Origin: Lachnospiraceae bacterium
Lineage (GTDB): Bacteria; Bacillota; Clostridia; Lachnospirales; Lachnospiraceae
Reading direction: 5' to 3'
DNA length: 40,129 nt
Assembly (NCBI GenBank): GCA_016283775.1
Contig: JAEENL010000148.1
Coordinates: 1-40,129 of the forward strand
Below are positions 36,233 through 40,129 of this stretch, piece after piece (the first letter of the stretch is position 1; every line of letters starts with the position of its first letter). Under the pieces are notes generated by a model, which had not been told where the DNA came from, ran no database searches, and saw nothing but the letters and a program-made list of their open reading frames with translations. The position numbers were made by a program, and so were the translations under genes.

Positions 36233-37885
36233 TTGGAAGAACTGACAGGAGTGGTGGTAACCGAATATCTTGAAAGAAACGCAAGAGAATTCCCGGATGA
36301 AGTGGCGCTTGTTGAGCTCAATCCCGATGAGCCGGACAAGAGACGCACATCCTGGAAGGAGTTCGATCTTATACAGTCGGAGCGTTTTAAACCTTACAGA
36401 CGTGAGATAACCTGGAACGTATTCAACGAAAAAGCAAACCGCTTTGCAAACATGCTGATCTCCCGCGGCATCAAAAAAGGCGACAAGGTTGCGATACTTA
36501 TGTACAACTGCCTCGAATGGCTCCCCATCTATTTCGGAGTGTTAAAGACCGGCGCGATCGCAGTACCTTTTAACTTCAGATATGATGCTGAAGAGATCCT
36601 TTACTGCGCGCAGCTTGCCGAAGTGGATGTCATTGTTTTCGGACAGCAGTTCATCGGACGTATTGAAGTGAACGCAGAGCCTTTGAGCCGAAACCGCCTC
36701 ATGATCTATGTGGGGGACGGATGCCCGGATTTTGCGGAGAGCTACCACACACTTGTTGAGGACTGCTCAAGCCGCACACCGAATGTGCCGCTTTCTCTTG
36801 ACGATTACGGCGCGATCTATTTTTCATCAGGTACAACAGGCTTCCCGAAAGCCATTTTACATAAACATTTGAGCCTTTCGCAGGCGGCGGAGATGGAGCG
36901 CATCCACCATGCGACCACAAGAAAAGACAATTTCCTCTGCATCCCGCCTCTTTATCACACAGGAGCAAAATTCCACTGGATGGGCTCTCTTGTTGCGGGC
37001 AGCAAAGCGGTGCTTCTGAAGGGCACAAAGCCACAAACGATACTTGAAGCCATTTCCGACGAACAGTGCACCATAGCGTGGCTCCTTGTTCCGTGGGCTC
37101 AGGATATCCTTGACGCGCTTGACAGAGGAGACCTCAAGCTCTCCGACTACAAGCTTGATCAGTGGAGGCTCATGCACATTGGCGCGCAGCCTGTTCCGCC
37201 TTCACTCATAAAGCGCTGGCTGGCATATTTCCCGAACCACCAGTATGACACAAACTATGGCCTTTCCGAATCTACAGGCCCCGGCTGTGTACACCTCGGA
37301 ATGGAAAATGTTGCAAAGGTCGGCGCGATCGGCATTCCCGGATATCGCTGGGAGTGCAAGATCATCGACGAGAACGGAAATGCAGTTAAACAGGGCGAAG
37401 TGGGCGAACTATGCGTAAAAGGCCCCGGCGTCATGACATGTTATTACAACAATCCGGAAGCGACCGCCGAAACCATCAAGGACGGCTGGCTCCTCACCGG
37501 AGACATGGCAATGCAGGATCCCGACGGATTTTATTTCCTTGTCGACAGAAAGAAAGACGTTATCGTGAGCGGCGGTGAGAACATATATCCCGTTCAGATC
37601 GAAGATTTCATAAGAAAGAACGAAAAAGTCAAGGACGTTGCGGTGATCGGACTTTCAGATCACAGACTCGGCGAAAAGACCGCTGCGATCATTGAGATCA
37701 AGGACGGTTTCACGGCCACAAAGGAAGAGATAGACGAATTCTGCATGGGACTTCCCCGCTACAAGCGTCCCAAGGAGATTATTTTTGCGGACATCCCGAG
37801 AAATGCAACTGGAAAGATCGAAAAGCCGAAGCTTCGTGAGAGATACGGAGCGCACAGGCTTGTTGAGCAGGAGAACAAATCCTGA
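36233..37885 (+). CDS. AMP-dependent acyl-CoA synthetase/ligase family protein
   Basis: A 550-aa adenylate-forming enzyme (ANL superfamily). The ATP-binding loop FSSGTTGFPKA, the segment NYGLSESTGPG, the hinge DRKKDVIVSGGENIYP and the C-terminal catalytic Lys motif NATGKIEKPKL are all present, so it should activate a carboxylic acid as an acyl-AMP and probably transfer it to CoA. The substrate is unknown. The start was set at TTG (36233): GGAGG lies 8 bp before it, whereas the in-frame ATG at 36200 has no ribosome site. The C11 peptidase gene follows after 21 bp. Confidence 0.87.
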   Translation: MEELTGVVVTEYLERNAREFPDEVALVELNPDEPDKRRTSWKEFDLIQSERFKPYRREITWNVFNEKANRFANMLISRGIKKGDKVAILMYNCLEWLPIYFGVLKTGAIAVPFNFRYDAEEILYCAQLAEVDVIVFGQQFIGRIEVNAEPLSRNRLMIYVGDGCPDFAESYHTLVEDCSSRTPNVPLSLDDYGAIYFSSGTTGFPKAILHKHLSLSQAAEMERIHHATTRKDNFLCIPPLYHTGAKFHWMGSLVAGSKAVLLKGTKPQTILEAISDEQCTIAWLLVPWAQDILDALDRGDLKLSDYKLDQWRLMHIGAQPVPPSLIKRWLAYFPNHQYDTNYGLSESTGPGCVHLGMENVAKVGAIGIPGYRWECKIIDENGNAVKQGEVGELCVKGPGVMTCYYNNPEATAETIKDGWLLTGDMAMQDPDGFYFLVDRKKDVIVSGGENIYPVQIEDFIRKNEKVKDVAVIGLSDHRLGEKTAAIIEIKDGFTATKEEIDEFCMGLPRYKRPKEIIFADIPRNATGKIEKPKLRERYGAHRLVEQENKS

Positions 37886-37906
37886 CGATCGGAAACGGAG
37901 GTCGTA

Positions 37907-39817
37907 ATGTTTTGTGAAAAGTGTGGCGCAGAACTGCGCGACGGAGTCAAATTTTGTGAGGAATGCGGCGCTAAAGTCATAAAACCCGACAGGCCTGCGG
38001 AAAACGCGATACGAGAGGACCGGCCGGAACCACCAAAACAGCCGCAAACACCATACCGACAGGATCCGCCTGCCAATGATCCGCCCGCTCCGAAGGAAAA
38101 GAGCAAAAGCGGGTGCTGCCTCGCATCGGCAATTGTCGGGATAATCCTGTTTCTGCTTTTAGTGGCATTTATCGTGGCAGTACTGGTCGTCGGTTTTCGA
38201 ACGGTGACCGATGTGCTCAACCCTTCAAGTCCCGGACAGACCCATATTACAAATGTACCATCGAGCGCCCCGGTTTCTGTATTTACGCCTACTCCAAAGA
38301 TTACCTCCGGAGATCCGGCCACAGTCGTGAACAACATGTTCGGTACCGACCTCGTGCGCGATCACAAGGTAAAACTAAAGGGAAACGGTGAAGACACCGT
38401 GACCGTAATGGTATATATGAACGGGTCGGACCTTGAGACAGAATCGGGTGAAGCAACAACGGACCTTGCGGAAATGGTGAGAGCCGGCGCTTCCGACAAG
38501 GTAAATGTCGTGGTTCAGACCATGGGAACAAAGAGGTGGCAGAATTACAATATTTCTTCAAAGCGTTCCCAGATACATGAGGTCACAAAAAACGGACTGA
38601 AGACTGTAAAAGACCTCTCACAGCTTGACTGCACAAAGGAAAGCACTCTTTCCGATTTCATAATATGGACAGCACAGAACTATCCCGCAGACCGCTATAT
38701 CCTTGTTTTCTGGGATCACGGCGGCGGCCCGGTATACGGATTCGGCTATGACGAATACAACGAGAGCGGGATGCTCACCATTGATGAGATCAAGGGAGCA
38801 CTGAAAACAGCCGGCGTCTATTTTGATTTTATCGGAATGGACTGCTGCATCATGTCGTGCCTCGAGGTGTGCTGCGCTTGCTATGATTACTGTGACTATA
38901 TGATCCTCTCAGAGGATTTTGAATCGGGACTCGGCTGGTCATACACGGGCTGGCTTTCCGAACTGTACAGGAATACCTCGATCCCTACAGAAAAACTGGG
39001 AAAGATCATCGTAGACGATATGGTCACCGCCAATAAGAACGACCGCACGGTGAATGAAGAAGCGATACTTGCTCTGGTCGATGAATCAATGATGAAGCTT
39101 CTTTTCACGGCGTGGACGGATTTTGCTTATGCGAACGAGGAGACACTCCTTGACAATAACTATAGCCGGCATATAGAGAGTCACGGCAAAGTGTCGCCGT
39201 TTATCAAAACAAAAGGCTTTTTCTCCGACTGGCTTCTTTCGGGAAGTGAAGAGTACTCCCTTGACGACTACTATATCACCGACATCATGGCGCTCGCGCA
39301 GACCATAGATTCCACGGAATCCGCCGCCCTCGCATCGGCTGTCAGCAACACCATGGTCTATGTCAACGCGACGAACGGGGATGCCGAAATGACAGGACTT
39401 TCGGTCACTCTGCCCTACGGAGACCTTTCGTTCTATCTTGATCTTAAGCGCATTTTCCTGAATTGCGGCTTTGATGAGACATATGTGACATGGCTCAAGA
39501 AATTTACCGATGCCTCGGATTACAACAGCTTCTACGATTACAAGGACTTTGACGATTCCTGGTCCGGCTGGGACGATTACAGCGATGATTACGACTGGAA
39601 TGACTGGGATTACTATGACGAATACGGTGACGACTACGACTGGAGCTCGTGGTTTGACCTGTTCGGCTGGGATGACTGGGATTACGACGACAGCTGGAAC
39701 GAGTGGTTTGACGACGGTGACTGGTACAACGAAGATGATCGCTGGAATTATGACGACGATGACTGGTACTGGGGAGACGATTACTGGTACGGTGACGACT
39801 GGTACTGGGGCTTTTGA
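37907..39817 (+). CDS. Membrane-anchored clostripain-family (C11) cysteine peptidase with zinc ribbon and Asp/Trp/Tyr-rich tail
   Basis: A 636-aa protein. A zinc ribbon opens it (FCEKCGAELRDG and FCEECGAK, Cys3/6/17/20). A Pro-rich stretch (about 30-65) and one transmembrane helix (about 73-100) follow, so the ribbon would be cytoplasmic and the rest outside. The peptidase C11 domain (about 160-530) has the catalytic His271 in FWDHGGG and Cys314 in GMDCC, plus TVMVYMNGSDLE. The final 94 residues (543-636) contain 34 Asp, 17 Trp, 15 Tyr and 5 Phe but only two basic residues. C11 peptidases usually cut after basic residues. The tail is not from any known domain. Ribosome site CGGAGG precedes the ATG. 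Confidence 0.87.
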   Translation: MFCEKCGAELRDGVKFCEECGAKVIKPDRPAENAIREDRPEPPKQPQTPYRQDPPANDPPAPKEKSKSGCCLASAIVGIILFLLLVAFIVAVLVVGFRTVTDVLNPSSPGQTHITNVPSSAPVSVFTPTPKITSGDPATVVNNMFGTDLVRDHKVKLKGNGEDTVTVMVYMNGSDLETESGEATTDLAEMVRAGASDKVNVVVQTMGTKRWQNYNISSKRSQIHEVTKNGLKTVKDLSQLDCTKESTLSDFIIWTAQNYPADRYILVFWDHGGGPVYGFGYDEYNESGMLTIDEIKGALKTAGVYFDFIGMDCCIMSCLEVCCACYDYCDYMILSEDFESGLGWSYTGWLSELYRNTSIPTEKLGKIIVDDMVTANKNDRTVNEEAILALVDESMMKLLFTAWTDFAYANEETLLDNNYSRHIESHGKVSPFIKTKGFFSDWLLSGSEEYSLDDYYITDIMALAQTIDSTESAALASAVSNTMVYVNATNGDAEMTGLSVTLPYGDLSFYLDLKRIFLNCGFDETYVTWLKKFTDASDYNSFYDYKDFDDSWSGWDDYSDDYDWNDWDYYDEYGDDYDWSSWFDLFGWDDWDYDDSWNEWFDDGDWYNEDDRWNYDDDDWYWGDDYWYGDDWYWGF

Positions 39818-39875
39818 CAGAGGCGTATCCCATTTGTTTTACATGTGACAGGGATTAAAAAAATGAAATAAACCC

Positions 39876-39904
39876 TTGATTTATTTGGGATTTAAAGGTA
39901 TAAT
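39876..39904 (+). promoter_or_regulatory. Promoter of tRNA-Arg
   Basis: TTGATT (39876-39881), 17-bp spacer and perfect TATAAT (39899-39904), ending 10 bp before the tRNA. Confidence 0.85.
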
Positions 39905-39914
39905 CCCTTAGTCC

Positions 39915-39986
39915 GTTCCTTTAGTTAAATGGATATAACGGGTCCCTCCTAAGGATCAGTTGTGGGTTCGATTCCCGCAGGGAACG
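39915..39986 (+). tRNA. tRNA-Arg (anticodon CCT)
   Basis: A 72-nt cloverleaf. The acceptor stem GTTCCTT pairs with AGGGAAC (one T-G pair), discriminator G. The anticodon stem GGTCC/GGATC encloses loop CTCCTAA with anticodon CCT at 39948-39950, reading AGG. The T-arm GTGGG-TTCGATT-CCCGC is standard. CCA is not encoded. Confidence 0.95.
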
Positions 39987-39988
39987 TA

Positions 39989-40026
39989 AAAAGACCGCCA
40001 TCAAAAAAGATGACGGTCTTTTTTAT
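39989..40026 (+). terminator. Terminator of tRNA-Arg and probable intron target
   Basis: AAGACCG...CATC and GATG...CGGTCTT form the stem around an A-rich loop, followed by TTTTTT. The intron begins 2 to 3 bases after the T-run. Confidence 0.88.
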
Positions 40027-40027
40027 G

Positions 40028-40129
40028 GTGCGCCTAGCGACGCACGTTTCTAAAGGGTTAAAGTCCCGAATCCGCCCGGTAGTGGGAAGGATATAGTCGA
40101 AAGCAAGGGTGTCCACTGCGAGGTGGAAT
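40028..40129 (+). mobile_element. Group IIC intron, first 102 nt (continues beyond window)
   Basis: The element starts with the group II 5' consensus GTGCG. The following sequence contains GGGTTAAAGTCCCGAA and GCAAGGGTGTCC...GGTGGAAT, which align with domain I of the Oceanobacillus iheyensis group IIC intron as I recall it. It lies just downstream of a factor-independent terminator, the preferred target of class C introns. The rest of the ribozyme and the reverse transcriptase, if present, are outside the window. Confidence 0.88.

Noticed and set aside
39504-39848. Reading frames on both strands over the peptidase tail, rich in Arg/Ser or Thr
   Set aside because: They are shadows of the Asp/Trp-biased coding sequence; the peptidase frame is continuous with the C11 domain.

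Overview
The window looks like the replication-origin region of a fibre-degrading clostridial bacterium of the family Lachnospiraceae, plausibly close to Butyrivibrio. This is inferred from protein families and gene order, not from a database match. The supporting signs are a Gram-positive dnaA-dnaN origin with a Bacillus-type unwinding module, Firmicutes-type parAB/parS, the families DUF4446, DUF3881 and TSCPD, Thr-Pro-rich linkers in several secreted proteins, and cellulase and arabinanase-like lipoproteins.

Left arm (1-12441, nearly all minus strand, reading away from the origin): dnaA, the origin, dnaN, an S4-domain protein, recF, gyrB, gyrA, two fumarase subunits and a GH5 cellulase lipoprotein. 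gyrA and the fumarase alpha gene overlap by 8 nt, and fumarase beta and the cellulase overlap by 11 nt, so the cluster looks translationally coupled. Beyond it lie tRNA-Ser(GCT) and the 5' end of a 16S gene, each with its own promoter. The dnaN-dnaA gap (10760-11106) carries at least five DnaA-box-like sites and five TAG triplets next to a box, the arrangement of a DnaA-trio unwinding element.

Right arm core (12600-26979, plus strand): rpmH, rnpA, yidD, yidC, jag, mnmE, mnmG, rsmG, a GNAT acetyltransferase, a soluble DegS-like kinase with a DegU-like regulator, parA, three perfect parS sites, parB, a DUF4446 protein, an HD-GYP protein, a DUF3881 protein and a TSCPD protein. A duplicated 80-bp quasi-palindromic element lies between the last two, flanked by a 17-bp repeat of the ribosome-binding/start region.

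Accessory region (27045-39817): a secreted HExxH lipoprotein, a GH43 lipoprotein with a small membrane protein, a GGDEF/degenerate-EAL protein with a C-terminal LamG-like domain, an apparently highly expressed secreted Ig-like protein, an acyl-CoA ligase-like enzyme, and a membrane-anchored clostripain-family (C11) peptidase with a zinc-ribbon head and a 94-residue tail made largely of Asp, Trp and Tyr. The window ends with tRNA-Arg(CCT), its terminator and, just past the T-tract, the first 102 nt of a group IIC intron.

The strongest candidates for something undescribed are the Asp/Trp/Tyr-tailed C11 peptidase, the GGDEF-EAL-LamG fusion, and the small palindromic inserts that duplicate start-site sequence.
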